A stretch of DNA of 29,760 bases, taken from positions 1 to 29,760 of the forward strand of contig CAYGZM010000035.1 in the NCBI GenBank assembly GCA_964354365.1, written 5' to 3'. Of this stretch, positions 7,182-16,204 are shown piece by piece. The stretch comes from CAYGZM01 sp964354365. Lineage in GTDB: Bacteria > Planctomycetota > Phycisphaerae > Sedimentisphaerales > Anaerobacaceae. Below the pieces are notes generated by a model. It was given only the letters and a program-made list of their open reading frames with translations, was not told the origin of the DNA and searched no databases. Numbering within the stretch: position 1 is the stretch's first letter; the number at the start of each line of letters is the position of its first letter. The position numbers and the translations under genes were made by a program.

Positions 7182-8201
7182 ATGATAGACATAGCCGGCC
7201 TGGATGAGCGCGGTCTGGAAGAAATCCTCAGTGAGCCTGCCGGTGCGGCCGGACAATCGCTCGCGCCTATGCAAGGTGACATTGCAGTGCTCGGCGCGGG
7301 CGGCAAGATGGGGCCGACACTGACAATGATGCTCAAAAAGGCGGCCCCCGGCAGGAATGTCTATGCGGTCTCAAGATTCAGCGACAAGGCCGTTCAACGC
7401 AGAATCGAGCAGGCGGCAATCACTACTATTGAGGCGGACTTGTTGGACGACTCACAATACTCAAGGCTGCCGAGCGTTGAGAACATATTCTTCCTGGTTG
7501 GGATGAAATTCGGCGCTACGGGCGATTCGCCGCTGACCTGGGCACAGAACTGCTACGTGCCGAGCCTCGCGGCAAGACACTACAAGGATGCGCGAATCGT
7601 TGTTTTCTCCACCGGCAATGTCTATCCCCTCGTCGCGATCAACAGCGGCGGAGCGACCGAGGAGACTGCGCCGTCCCCGGTCGGCGAATATGCCCAGTCG
7701 TGTCTGGGCAGAGAACGGATGTTCCAGTACTTTTCCCAGCTTTACGATACGCCCGTGACCATCGTGAGACTTAACTATGCAAACGAGCCTCGATACGGCA
7801 TCATAGTTGACCTCGCACAGAAAATACTAAACGATAAGCCGATTGACCTGACTATGGGCGCAGTCAATCTTATCTGGCAGCGGGACGCCAACGACTATAT
7901 CATCCGCTCGATCGCTTTGGCCAAGTCGCCCCCGGCGATTCTAAATGTCACTGGGCCGGATACGATCCTGATTCGGTCGCTCGCAGAGCGGATTGCAGGC
8001 GCGCTCGATAGAAAGCCTCAATTCACGTCGCAGGAGGCCGACTCCGCCCTTCTGTCAAACGCATCCCGCTGTTTCAAGGAGTTCGGATACCCCCCGACAA
8101 CACTTGAACGAATGGTCTCGATGATTGCCGGATGGGTGGCGTCAGGCAAGAAAGTTCTCAACAAGCCGACAAAATACGATGTATGCAACGGCAAATTTTA
8201 G
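7182..8201 (+). CDS. NAD(P)-dependent epimerase/dehydratase-like (extended SDR) protein
   Basis: 339 residues. The start ATG 7182 has AAGG five bases upstream; a GTG at 7167 is possible but has no ribosome binding site. The Rossmann motif is 'VLGAGGKMG' (36-44), which fits extended short-chain dehydrogenases (GxxGxxG type). 'VVFSTGNVYP' (140-149) gives the usual Ser/Thr strand. The catalytic Y-x3-K becomes 'EYAQSC': Tyr170 is present but the Lys position is Cys174. Residues at the C-terminal end resemble the substrate lobe of NAD-dependent epimerases ('ILNVTGPDTI'). It could be a sugar-acid dehydratase or epimerase of altered chemistry, or an NAD-binding non-enzyme. It lies 17 bases after the transporter and 15 before the aldolase gene. 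It is cytoplasmic, with no signal peptide. Confidence 0.85.
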   Translation: MIDIAGLDERGLEEILSEPAGAAGQSLAPMQGDIAVLGAGGKMGPTLTMMLKKAAPGRNVYAVSRFSDKAVQRRIEQAAITTIEADLLDDSQYSRLPSVENIFFLVGMKFGATGDSPLTWAQNCYVPSLAARHYKDARIVVFSTGNVYPLVAINSGGATEETAPSPVGEYAQSCLGRERMFQYFSQLYDTPVTIVRLNYANEPRYGIIVDLAQKILNDKPIDLTMGAVNLIWQRDANDYIIRSIALAKSPPAILNVTGPDTILIRSLAERIAGALDRKPQFTSQEADSALLSNASRCFKEFGYPPTTLERMVSMIAGWVASGKKVLNKPTKYDVCNGKF

Positions 8202-8216
8202 AGGCGGTGCGATTTC

Positions 8217-9278
8217 GTGGATTCAAATATAATCGACAAACTCCGTTCTGGCTGTGTCATACCAGCTCATCCGCTGGCTCTGGGGCCGGGTGACAGTATC
8301 GATGAGCGTCGCCAAAAGGCTTTGACCCGCTACTACTTGGCTGCCGGAGCCGGCGGCCTCGCTGTAGGCGTGCACACTACACAATTCGCCATTCACGACC
8401 CCAAAATCGGCTTATACCGCCCTGCCCTCGAATTGACAATGGAGACAGCCCGGGAATCCGTCGCCTCGCCAGGCGGCGATGAACCTGTAATGATTGCGGG
8501 CATAGTCGGCGACACGAAGCAAGCCGTCGCAGAAGCGCGCCTCGCCGGAGACCTCGGCTATCACATAGGCCTTCTTTCCCTCACGGCCCTAAAAGGCAGA
8601 TCAATCAACGACCTCATAGACCACGCCCGACAAGCAGCTCAAGTAATGCCGATTATGGGGTTCTACCTGCAGCAGACCATAAGCCAAATGGTGCTGCCGG
8701 TCGAGTTCTGGCAGAAGTTTATTGAAATACCGAACGTCGCCGCCATAAAGATTGCCCCATTCAACAGATACCAGACCCTCGATGTCCTCGAAGCCGTCGC
8801 CCACTCCGGCAGGGCCGGCCAAATCGCACTATATACCGGCAACGACGACAATATACTTCTCGACCTGCTTACGCCTTACGAGTTCAACATCAACGGTCGA
8901 AAGGTCCGCCTTCAGATTGTCGGCGGCCTGCTGGGACAGTGGGCCTGCTGGACTAAGAAAGCCGTCGAACACCTTGCCCGCATAAAAGCGATTCGCCAAA
9001 CGGGGACCCCGATTCCCCCCGATTTACTGACCCTGGCCGGGCAGATGACCTTGGCCAACAAGGCAATCTTCGACGCCGACAACAGCTTCGCCGGGTGCAT
9101 CCCCGGCATATCCTACGTGCTGAAAAGGCAGGGCCTTATGGAACGAGTAAAAACGCTTGACCCGAACGAGCGGCTCTCGCCCGGCCAGCCCGAGAAGATC
9201 GATAAGATAATACGGGATTATCCGCACCTCACCGACGACGGCTTCGTCAGAGAGAATCTTGATGAGTGGCTGTCGTAA
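8217..9278 (+). CDS. Dihydrodipicolinate synthase family (class I aldolase) protein
   Basis: 353 residues from GTG 8217, preceded by GAGGCGG. It is longer than the usual DapA of about 290 residues. The (beta/alpha)8 features that can be seen are 'GAGGLAVGVHTTQFA' (44-58), replacing the usual 'GTTGE' region, then 'GFYLQQT' (148-154) with a candidate active-site Tyr150, and 'VAAIKIAPFNR' with Lys178 in the Schiff-base position. The family contains DapA, N-acetylneuraminate lyase and 2-keto-3-deoxy-sugar-acid aldolases. In this operon an aldolase or dehydratase of a keto-deoxy sugar acid is more likely than lysine synthesis. This is inference from context. Confidence 0.85.
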   Translation: MDSNIIDKLRSGCVIPAHPLALGPGDSIDERRQKALTRYYLAAGAGGLAVGVHTTQFAIHDPKIGLYRPALELTMETARESVASPGGDEPVMIAGIVGDTKQAVAEARLAGDLGYHIGLLSLTALKGRSINDLIDHARQAAQVMPIMGFYLQQTISQMVLPVEFWQKFIEIPNVAAIKIAPFNRYQTLDVLEAVAHSGRAGQIALYTGNDDNILLDLLTPYEFNINGRKVRLQIVGGLLGQWACWTKKAVEHLARIKAIRQTGTPIPPDLLTLAGQMTLANKAIFDADNSFAGCIPGISYVLKRQGLMERVKTLDPNERLSPGQPEKIDKIIRDYPHLTDDGFVRENLDEWLS

Positions 9279-9357
9279 GCAGGTGCGTTACGCAGAAATA
9301 TCTGCTGGCGGTGCCTGAACTCGCTCAGTAGAATAGTCTCGTTCTCGGAGAAAACGT

Positions 9358-12300
9358 ATGATTCCTTTCATCAAGACTCTTTGCAGGGTTCAAAAAATGA
9401 GCGATGTAACCAAACTCCTCAACGCTTGCCCGCCGCGGCGGGGCAAAAAGAATAACCATAAGACCGTTCGCTTGTCCGTCTGTCTTATGTTCGTGTCTAT
9501 CTGTGTTTGCGCGCGATGTTTTGCCGCCGACTGGATCACAATCGGCCCGTCCAATGCGGACAAAGAACTTGCCGATTACTTCCTCGCCGAAACCGCCGAA
9601 CTTCGTGATAAGTGTCTGGCCGATGTAAAAGACCTCGACGACTGGAAGGCAAAGCGCCCGGTCTATCGAAGGCAACTGTTGGAGATGCTCGGACTCGACC
9701 CCTTCCCGCAGAAGACGGATCTAAAGCCGGTAGTCACCGGCACGGTTGACCACAATGAATTCACCGTCGAAAACGTTCACTTCCAATCCCGCCCCGGCCT
9801 TTACGTCACGGGCAACCTATACATCCCCAAAAACCTCCAAAAAACCGCGCCGGCCATTCTCTACGTCTGTGGCCACGGCCCCATCAAGAAAGACGGCATC
9901 AGCTACGGCAACAAAGTCGGCTACCAGCACCACGCGGCCTGGTTCGCGCGGCACGGCTACGTCTGCCTCGTCATCGACTCGCTGCAATTAGGCGAAATCG
10001 AAGCCATCCACCACGGAACGTATCGATATAAGATGTGGTGGTGGAACAGTCGCGGCTATTCGCCAGCGGGCGTCGAAGCCTGGAACTGCATCCGGGCGCT
10101 CGATTACCTCGAGACCCGAAAGGAAGTCGATAAGGACCGTTTCGGCGTGACCGGGCGATCCGGCGGCGGCGCCTATAGCTGGTGGATCTCGGCCATCGAC
10201 GAGCGCATAAAGGCCGCTGTGCCGGTCGCGGGCATCACCGACCTTCAAAATCACGTTGTCGATGGGTGCGTCGAAGGCCACTGCGACTGCATGTACATCG
10301 TGAACACCTACCACTGGGACTACCCGCTTGTGGCGGCGCTGGTTGCGCCTCGCCCGCTTCTTATCTCCAATACCGATAAGGACAGTATTTTCCCGCTCGA
10401 CGGCGTCAGCCGCACGTACGAAAAAGTCAAAAAAATCTACAAACTGTATGATGCCGAGAAGAACCTCGGCTTGAACATAACCGAAGGCCCCCACGAGGAC
10501 ACGCAGGAGCTCCGCATACACGCCTTCGTCTGGTTCAATCGCTTCCTCAAAAATGACGACTCGCTGATTGAGAAGCCCGCCGTACCGTTCTTCGAGCCGG
10601 AGCAGCTCAAAGTCTTCGACAAACTGCCCGAAGACGAAATAAACACGAAAATCCACGATTCATTCGTTCCAAAAGCCCCACCACCCACCGTCCCGCAATC
10701 CGCCGACGACTGGACAAGGCAGCGCAGCTCCTGGACCCAAGCCCTGCGAGAGAAGGCCTTCCGCGGCTGGCCGAGCGAATCCCAAACCGATTCCCTGAAC
10801 ATCAAGCCCGTTTTCTCCGTCGAGCGGGACGGCATCCGCCTCAGCGCGTATGACTTTGATTCTCAACCGCACGTCCGCCTGCGCCTCTACATAGTCCGCC
10901 CACAAGGCAGTGACAAGGTTCAATCCGTCAGCCTTAACATTCTCGACGAGAAGCTGTGGCCCAGGTTTTTGGCTGCGATGAGCGTGGTCTTTGGAAAGGA
11001 GCTGGCCGACGAGAAACCTGGCGTGCCTGATCCAAACACTTTTGGCCGGATTCGCAAAATGCTTAGCAGTGACCACCGTGCAATCGAATTCGTTGCCCCG
11101 CGAGGCATCGGGCACGGCGCCTGGAACCCGGATGAAAGCAAGCAGACACAGATCCGCCGACGCTTTATGCTCTTAGGGCAGACCGCAGATGGTATGAGGG
11201 TGTGGGATGTCCGCCGCGCGATTCAGGCCCTGCGTTCAATCGACTCGCAGACCGAAACGCCGTTGACTCTCCAGGGACAAAACACGATGGCGGGCGTGGC
11301 CCTGTATGCGGCGCTGTTTGAACCCGGCGTTCGAGCATTGAATCTCTGGCATCCGGCGCACTCTCACGATGAAGGCCCCATATTCCTTAACGTGCTAAGA
11401 TACCTGGATATTCCGGAGGCCGTGGCTATGGCCGCCGAGCGGACCGAGGTGCGGGTATATCGCGAAGACGACTTCGATTGGGCGTTTCCAAAAGCCGTCG
11501 CTAAGAAATTGGGCTGGCCGGAAAAGCAATTCCAGGAGCTTGTCCCCCAGCCCGGCCAGGATATTTTCGCCGCGCCGGACAGTCCGGCGGTAATGCGCGT
11601 CGGCCCTGACCGAAAGTACAAAAAGCCGAGCGAGGCTGCGAGCGAGGCTGCCGACGGCGCGATAGTCGAGATCGATGCAGGCATATATGAGGGCGACGTG
11701 TGCGTCTGGGGCCAGAATGACCTGACAATTCGCGGCGTCGGCGGCTACGCCCACCTCAAGGCCAACGGCGCTTCGGCGCAGAACAAGGCCATTTGGGTCG
11801 TCAAGGGCCGCAACGCCACAATCGAGCACATCGAGTTCTCCGGCGCCAGCGTCCCGGACAGGAACGGCGCCGGCATCCGCATCGAAGGGGCCGGCCTGAC
11901 CATCCGATACTGCTACTTCCACGATAACGAAGACGGCATCCTCGGCGGCAGCGGCGAAAGCGACATCGTCATCGAATTCACCGAGTTCGCACGCAACGGC
12001 CAGGGCGACGGCTATTCCCACAATATGTACATCGGCCACGCCCGCAGCCTGACGGTGCGCCATTGCTATTCGCACCACGCCCGCACGGGCCATAACCTCA
12101 AGAGCCGCGCCCACGAGAATCACATCCTCTACAACAGGATAATGGACGAGGCCGACGGGACAGCCAGCTACGCCATTGACCTGCCGAACGGCGGGCGGTC
12201 ATTCATCATCGGAAACGTAATCCAGCAGGGACCCAATACCGACAACTCCACCATTGTCTCGTACGGCGCCGAGGGCTTGAGCAACCCGGACCCCCGGTTG

Positions 12301-12657
12301 TATATGGTCAACAACACAATTGTGAACGACCGGGATACGGGAATCTTCGTCTATATCCGCGAGGGCGCGACCGCAAAACTCATCAACAATCTGTTCGCAG
12401 GCAAGGGCGCGCCCGTCAAAGGCCAGGCAGAGCAGATAACTGACCTTGCGACCGATGCGCCGGGATTTCTCGATAGAGCCAAATTCGACTACCGGTTGAC
12501 CTCAAAGTCTCCGGCTATCGACGCCGGCTCCGAACCCGGCTCAGTCGATACGTTCAATCTAAGGCCATTGTTCCAGTACGTACATCCCGTCAGCCGCCGG
12601 AATCGGCCATCGATCGGACAGATAGACATCGGCGCCTTTGAGTATAAACCGAATTGA
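9358..12657 (+). CDS. Secreted esterase / pseudo-esterase / beta-helix fusion protein
   Basis: 1099 residues. The start ATG 9358 has GGAG eight bases upstream; Met14 is an alternative that shortens an unusually long n-region before the signal peptide (about 37-57, cleaved near 'CFA-AD'). Residues about 90-420 form an alpha/beta hydrolase of the acetyl-xylan/glucuronoyl-esterase-like type: nucleophile Ser268 in 'GRSGGG', acid candidates Asp340/342/348 and His379 in 'GPHED'. Residues about 430-740 look like a second, degenerate hydrolase lobe: 'LQGQNTMAG' stands where GxSxG is expected. From about 745 to the end there is a right-handed parallel beta-helix (repeats such as 'NATIEHIEFSG', 'GLTIRYCYFHDN', 'SLTVRHCYSHHA'), as in pectate-lyase-like and polysaccharide-binding proteins. 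It probably de-esterifies plant or algal polysaccharide at the cell surface. Confidence 0.85.
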   Translation: MIPFIKTLCRVQKMSDVTKLLNACPPRRGKKNNHKTVRLSVCLMFVSICVCARCFAADWITIGPSNADKELADYFLAETAELRDKCLADVKDLDDWKAKRPVYRRQLLEMLGLDPFPQKTDLKPVVTGTVDHNEFTVENVHFQSRPGLYVTGNLYIPKNLQKTAPAILYVCGHGPIKKDGISYGNKVGYQHHAAWFARHGYVCLVIDSLQLGEIEAIHHGTYRYKMWWWNSRGYSPAGVEAWNCIRALDYLETRKEVDKDRFGVTGRSGGGAYSWWISAIDERIKAAVPVAGITDLQNHVVDGCVEGHCDCMYIVNTYHWDYPLVAALVAPRPLLISNTDKDSIFPLDGVSRTYEKVKKIYKLYDAEKNLGLNITEGPHEDTQELRIHAFVWFNRFLKNDDSLIEKPAVPFFEPEQLKVFDKLPEDEINTKIHDSFVPKAPPPTVPQSADDWTRQRSSWTQALREKAFRGWPSESQTDSLNIKPVFSVERDGIRLSAYDFDSQPHVRLRLYIVRPQGSDKVQSVSLNILDEKLWPRFLAAMSVVFGKELADEKPGVPDPNTFGRIRKMLSSDHRAIEFVAPRGIGHGAWNPDESKQTQIRRRFMLLGQTADGMRVWDVRRAIQALRSIDSQTETPLTLQGQNTMAGVALYAALFEPGVRALNLWHPAHSHDEGPIFLNVLRYLDIPEAVAMAAERTEVRVYREDDFDWAFPKAVAKKLGWPEKQFQELVPQPGQDIFAAPDSPAVMRVGPDRKYKKPSEAASEAADGAIVEIDAGIYEGDVCVWGQNDLTIRGVGGYAHLKANGASAQNKAIWVVKGRNATIEHIEFSGASVPDRNGAGIRIEGAGLTIRYCYFHDNEDGILGGSGESDIVIEFTEFARNGQGDGYSHNMYIGHARSLTVRHCYSHHARTGHNLKSRAHENHILYNRIMDEADGTASYAIDLPNGGRSFIIGNVIQQGPNTDNSTIVSYGAEGLSNPDPRLYMVNNTIVNDRDTGIFVYIREGATAKLINNLFAGKGAPVKGQAEQITDLATDAPGFLDRAKFDYRLTSKSPAIDAGSEPGSVDTFNLRPLFQYVHPVSRRNRPSIGQIDIGAFEYKPN

Positions 12658-12707
12658 CGACCGGCGACACAGGTTACCCGGATAATCTTGAGTGACAGGA
12701 GGCCAGT

Positions 12708-14783
12708 ATGAACAGACCAAAAATACTTGCGACGATTGTAATCATCTGCACGGTGCTCGGCCAGGCTGCCAGGGCCGATGAGAACCTACAAGTCCTGCCT
12801 GAGAAAATCGGCGACGTCAGCCCGCGCGACATGATGAACCGTTGTCTGCGGAACGAGGCGCAGCAATACTTCGAGAAATGGAAGGCTCAATACGAGCAGC
12901 GCAAGACGCCCGAGCAGATAGCCGAATACCAAAAGAACCTCCGGCAGAAATTCCTGGAGGCGATTGGCGAGCTGCCGCAGCGTTCGGCCCTGAACCCGCA
13001 GATTACAGGCGTTGTCCGCCGTGACGGTTACCGCGTGGAGAAGGTCATTTTCGAGAGTCAGCCAAAGTACTACGTCTCTGCATTACTGTTCCTGCCCGAC
13101 CAGAAAAAGCACAAACCGCCTTATCCTGGCGTTCTGGTTCCCTGCGGCCACAGCCAAAACGGAAAGGCATACGAGTCTTACCAGACTATGGGGGCGCTGC
13201 TGGCGCTCAACGGAATGGCGACGCTGGTCTTCGATCCCATCGACCAGGGCGAACGCAGCCAGATGCCCTCGGAGCTGCCCGAACTCTGGGGCACGGGGGC
13301 GCATACTATGATCGGCGTCGGCAGTATTCTGCTGGGGCGCAATACCGCGTGGTTCGAGATATGGGACGGCATGCGGGGCATCGACTACCTGCAGTCACGG
13401 CCGGAGGTTGACCCGAACCGCATCGGTTGCACGGGCAACAGCGGCGGCGGCACGCAGACCTCGTACCTGATGTCGCTCGAAGACCGCATCATAGCCGCGG
13501 CGCCGAGCTGCTACATCACCAACTTCTACGAGCGAATACTGGAGCTCGGCGCGCAAGACGCCGAGCAGAATATCTATGGGCAGCTTGCCTTCGGGATGGA
13601 CCACGCCGACTACCTGATGCTCAGGGCGCCCACGCCGATTTTGATCTGCGCAGCCACAAACGACTTCTTCGACATTCGAGGGACCTGGCAATCGTTCCGC
13701 TACGCCAAGCGCCTCTATTCGCGATTGGGGTTCGCCGAACGCATCGACCTGCTCGAAAACGACGCACCCCACAATTACAATCAACTGCAACGGCAGAGTG
13801 TGGCGCGGTGGATGGCGCGATGGCTGCAAGGCAAAGATGAACCCATCACTGAGCCGACCATCGAATTGCTCAGCGAGCAGGAGACAACATGTGCGCCGAA
13901 CGGCCGGGTGATGTCCCTCGAAGGCGCCAGGTCAACATACGACCTGAATAGAGACTTCGAGAAATGCCTGGCCGAGCGCCGCCGAGAACTATGGTCCACG
14001 AAGGATCACGCGGAGGTATTGAACCAAGTGCGCAAGCTCGCCGGCATTCGCAGGCTCGCGGAACTTCCGAAACCACAGGTTGAGAAGGTCGGCGTCGCCA
14101 AGCGGACCGGCTACAGCATCGACAAACTCGTTCTCAAGCCCGAAGACGGTGTCTGTCTGCCGGCATTGATGTTTGTCCCCGAACAGACGCCGTCGCAGGG
14201 TGCGGTTCTATATGTGCACGAAGCAGGCAAGCAAACAGATGCTGCTCCGGATGGGCCGATTGAGAAGCTCGTCAAGGCCGGTCGGCTGGTCTTGGCAGTT
14301 GACCTGCGAGGCGCAGGCGAAACGCAGCAGACCGGTCAACAGTATTTCGAGGACCATTTCGGCTCCGACGGCCAGGACGTCTATACCGCTTATCTGCTCG
14401 GCCGCTCGTATGTCGGGATGCGAGCCGAAGACATACTGCTGTGTGCACGATTTCTGCGGGATTCCCACCAACAGCAGGCCGCTCCGGTGGAGTTGGTCGC
14501 GGTCGGCCACGTTGGCGTCCCCGCCCTGCACGCCGCAGCGCTCGAGCCCGATATGTTCGGCCCTGTGAAGCTGGTGCGTTCGCTGGTTTCCTGGTCAAAC
14601 ATCATCGAGTCGGGTCTGTCTTCCAACCAGTTGGTCAACACAGTGCATGGAGCACTTACTACATACGACCTTCCTGATTTGGCCGCGACACTCGGAGACA
14701 GACTGACTATCGAACAGCCCGCGAATGCCTTGGGCGAGCCGATAAATGCCGGCAAAATAGATGTGAGCGGATCTGAGCGATGA
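12708..14783 (+). CDS. Secreted two-domain acetyl-xylan-esterase-like hydrolase
   Basis: 691 residues with a Sec signal peptide (1-23, 'GQAARA-DE') and a good ribosome binding site (CAGGAGG). The first lobe (about 70-390) is an alpha/beta hydrolase: nucleophile Ser245 in 'GNSGGGT', Asp319 or Asp322 near 'AATNDFFD', and His355 in 'DAPHN'. The second lobe (about 450-680) repeats the fold, but its elbow reads 'VGHVGV' with no Ser, so it is probably catalytically dead. The architecture matches the first 740 residues of the preceding gene, minus the beta-helix, so the two are likely old tandem paralogues with different substrates. It is the last gene of the operon (50-bp gap). Specificity (acetyl, methyl-uronate or aromatic esters) is not decidable from sequence. 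Confidence 0.87.
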   Translation: MNRPKILATIVIICTVLGQAARADENLQVLPEKIGDVSPRDMMNRCLRNEAQQYFEKWKAQYEQRKTPEQIAEYQKNLRQKFLEAIGELPQRSALNPQITGVVRRDGYRVEKVIFESQPKYYVSALLFLPDQKKHKPPYPGVLVPCGHSQNGKAYESYQTMGALLALNGMATLVFDPIDQGERSQMPSELPELWGTGAHTMIGVGSILLGRNTAWFEIWDGMRGIDYLQSRPEVDPNRIGCTGNSGGGTQTSYLMSLEDRIIAAAPSCYITNFYERILELGAQDAEQNIYGQLAFGMDHADYLMLRAPTPILICAATNDFFDIRGTWQSFRYAKRLYSRLGFAERIDLLENDAPHNYNQLQRQSVARWMARWLQGKDEPITEPTIELLSEQETTCAPNGRVMSLEGARSTYDLNRDFEKCLAERRRELWSTKDHAEVLNQVRKLAGIRRLAELPKPQVEKVGVAKRTGYSIDKLVLKPEDGVCLPALMFVPEQTPSQGAVLYVHEAGKQTDAAPDGPIEKLVKAGRLVLAVDLRGAGETQQTGQQYFEDHFGSDGQDVYTAYLLGRSYVGMRAEDILLCARFLRDSHQQQAAPVELVAVGHVGVPALHAAALEPDMFGPVKLVRSLVSWSNIIESGLSSNQLVNTVHGALTTYDLPDLAATLGDRLTIEQPANALGEPINAGKIDVSGSER

Positions 14784-15129
14784 ACAAACACAAGCCGGCT
14801 CTGCAAAAAGATCTTTGCTGATGCGCATAATTTTATGCCGGCAACCTCACATTTATCATAGGCCGGCCTTCTCTGTCGCTTGGCCTGCGTCCGGTAAATT
14901 CTATGATACGGATACAAAATCCCGCGCATCTTCTGCACCCAACAACTCTGTCTCGATTTCAGTACTCTCTTGGGGAGAATCCCAGAGGCAAAGGCGCATT
15001 TTCCTTGACTTGAAGAACGTCACCGGGTATAATGAACATACTAAATGGGGGTTTAGTGATACTTGCATTGTTTAACTGCCGTCTGGTGTCACTCGCATGC
15101 CGGTCCGAATTTTTTGGGGGAAGGGTATC
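14784..15129. other. Intergenic region with promoter, no gene seen
   Basis: It separates the operon from the PEP-CTERM gene. Apart from the promoter at 15005-15033, it contains only weak inverted stretches (GCCGGC at 14794-14799 and 14837-14842) without a T-run. Open frames crossing it lack ribosome binding sites and family resemblance. Confidence 0.5.
15005..15033 (+). promoter_or_regulatory. Near-consensus sigma70 promoter of the PEP-CTERM gene
   Basis: TTGACT (15005-15010), exactly 17 bp, then TATAAT (15028-15033). It lies about 97 bp upstream of the start codon and is the best-matching promoter in the window. Confidence 0.75.
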
Positions 15130-15927
15130 ATGAAAAGAACAAGAAAGTCACTCAGTTGGTTGCTTCTGGCGATTTTGTCTGTCTCTGCTCAAAGCGCATT
15201 GGCTGTGCCCGTTTTTCAGGTCTATATTGATGGGGCTACAGCCGGAACCGTTGGTTTCGATGAGAATACCTGGTTCACCACGAGCAACTCCTTCGATTTG
15301 ATCGTGTCGGGCGCTTACGGTCCTCAAACGATAAGTCTCACCGAAGTTACACTGCTGATTTCCGTGCCTAAGGGCGAAACAGGAACCATTTCGATCACGG
15401 GTGGTGACGGGGCTGTTCTGTTGACCGATAGGACCCCCGCCCCCGGCTGCTTCTACAATCCCAATGCCGACGCGGGCCTGGACCTGCTCGAAAATGAAGC
15501 CGGCAGCTCCAACGGTTACGACGCCTACTCGGACAAGAGCTTCCTGCCCGGAGACGTGGAATTCAACAACCACTATCCTTTTAAGGAAGACGTCTCCAAT
15601 TTTGTGCTCTATGGCTTGGGCGATTTCGACAAGGTGCTGAATGCCGTTTCCAACTACTCGACCGACGAGCCAATCGCCTACAATATCGCCGACGGCGAAA
15701 AGAAGATATACTCGGTCCTGCTCAGTGGCTTCTCAGCAGCACATTTTGACGCCTACGGATATTTGCAAACCGACGGGTGCAAGCATTTTGAGTCAACCTG
15801 GAGCATCAATCCAGGTTCACACGACGCCACATACATGGTGCCCGAACCGGCCAGCCTCCTGCTTCTCGGCCTCGGAGCAACCACGTTGCTCAAGCCACGA
15901 AGAAAATCACTGCCCCGCAGCAGCTAA
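15130..15927 (+). CDS. PEP-CTERM sorted surface protein (choice-of-anchor N type)
   Basis: 265 residues from ATG 15130, preceded by GGGGGAAGGG; an upstream in-frame ATG at 15097 has no ribosome binding site. A signal peptide (about 1-25, 'SAQSALA-VPV') is followed by a mature region starting 'PVFQVYIDGAT' and 'TSNSFDLIVSG', which resembles the 'choice-of-anchor N' domain. The C-terminus carries 'VPEPASLLLLGLGATTLL' followed by 'KPRRK': the PEP motif, a membrane helix and a basic tail, recognised by exosortase for removal and anchoring. No exosortase gene lies in the window. Acidic residues are frequent, as in exported planctomycetal proteins. It is probably surface-attached or exopolysaccharide-associated; the role is unknown. 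Confidence 0.88.
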   Translation: MKRTRKSLSWLLLAILSVSAQSALAVPVFQVYIDGATAGTVGFDENTWFTTSNSFDLIVSGAYGPQTISLTEVTLLISVPKGETGTISITGGDGAVLLTDRTPAPGCFYNPNADAGLDLLENEAGSSNGYDAYSDKSFLPGDVEFNNHYPFKEDVSNFVLYGLGDFDKVLNAVSNYSTDEPIAYNIADGEKKIYSVLLSGFSAAHFDAYGYLQTDGCKHFESTWSINPGSHDATYMVPEPASLLLLGLGATTLLKPRRKSLPRSS

Positions 15928-16204
15928 ACAATCAGGCCTGCATACCTGAAGACTTGCGGCGTATTGAACAGGCTCCGGCCCACTTAATCCTTTTTTCGCT
16001 GAACCTGCATCTTTCAGCAATCGTAGTTTAGTGTAGAAAGGATATGGGGCTGGGGCCTTTTCCTCTCTCCTCTCACTCCTCTGCGGCCTCAGCCCTGTTC
16101 TTCTTACCCGCTTTGGCCTGCGTGCGCGGGCGCTGCTGCGATGCCCGATAACGTGTTGCCGCGAGAACCCCTTCGCGTTCACTCGCTCTACAGTTCCTCA
16201 AGGC

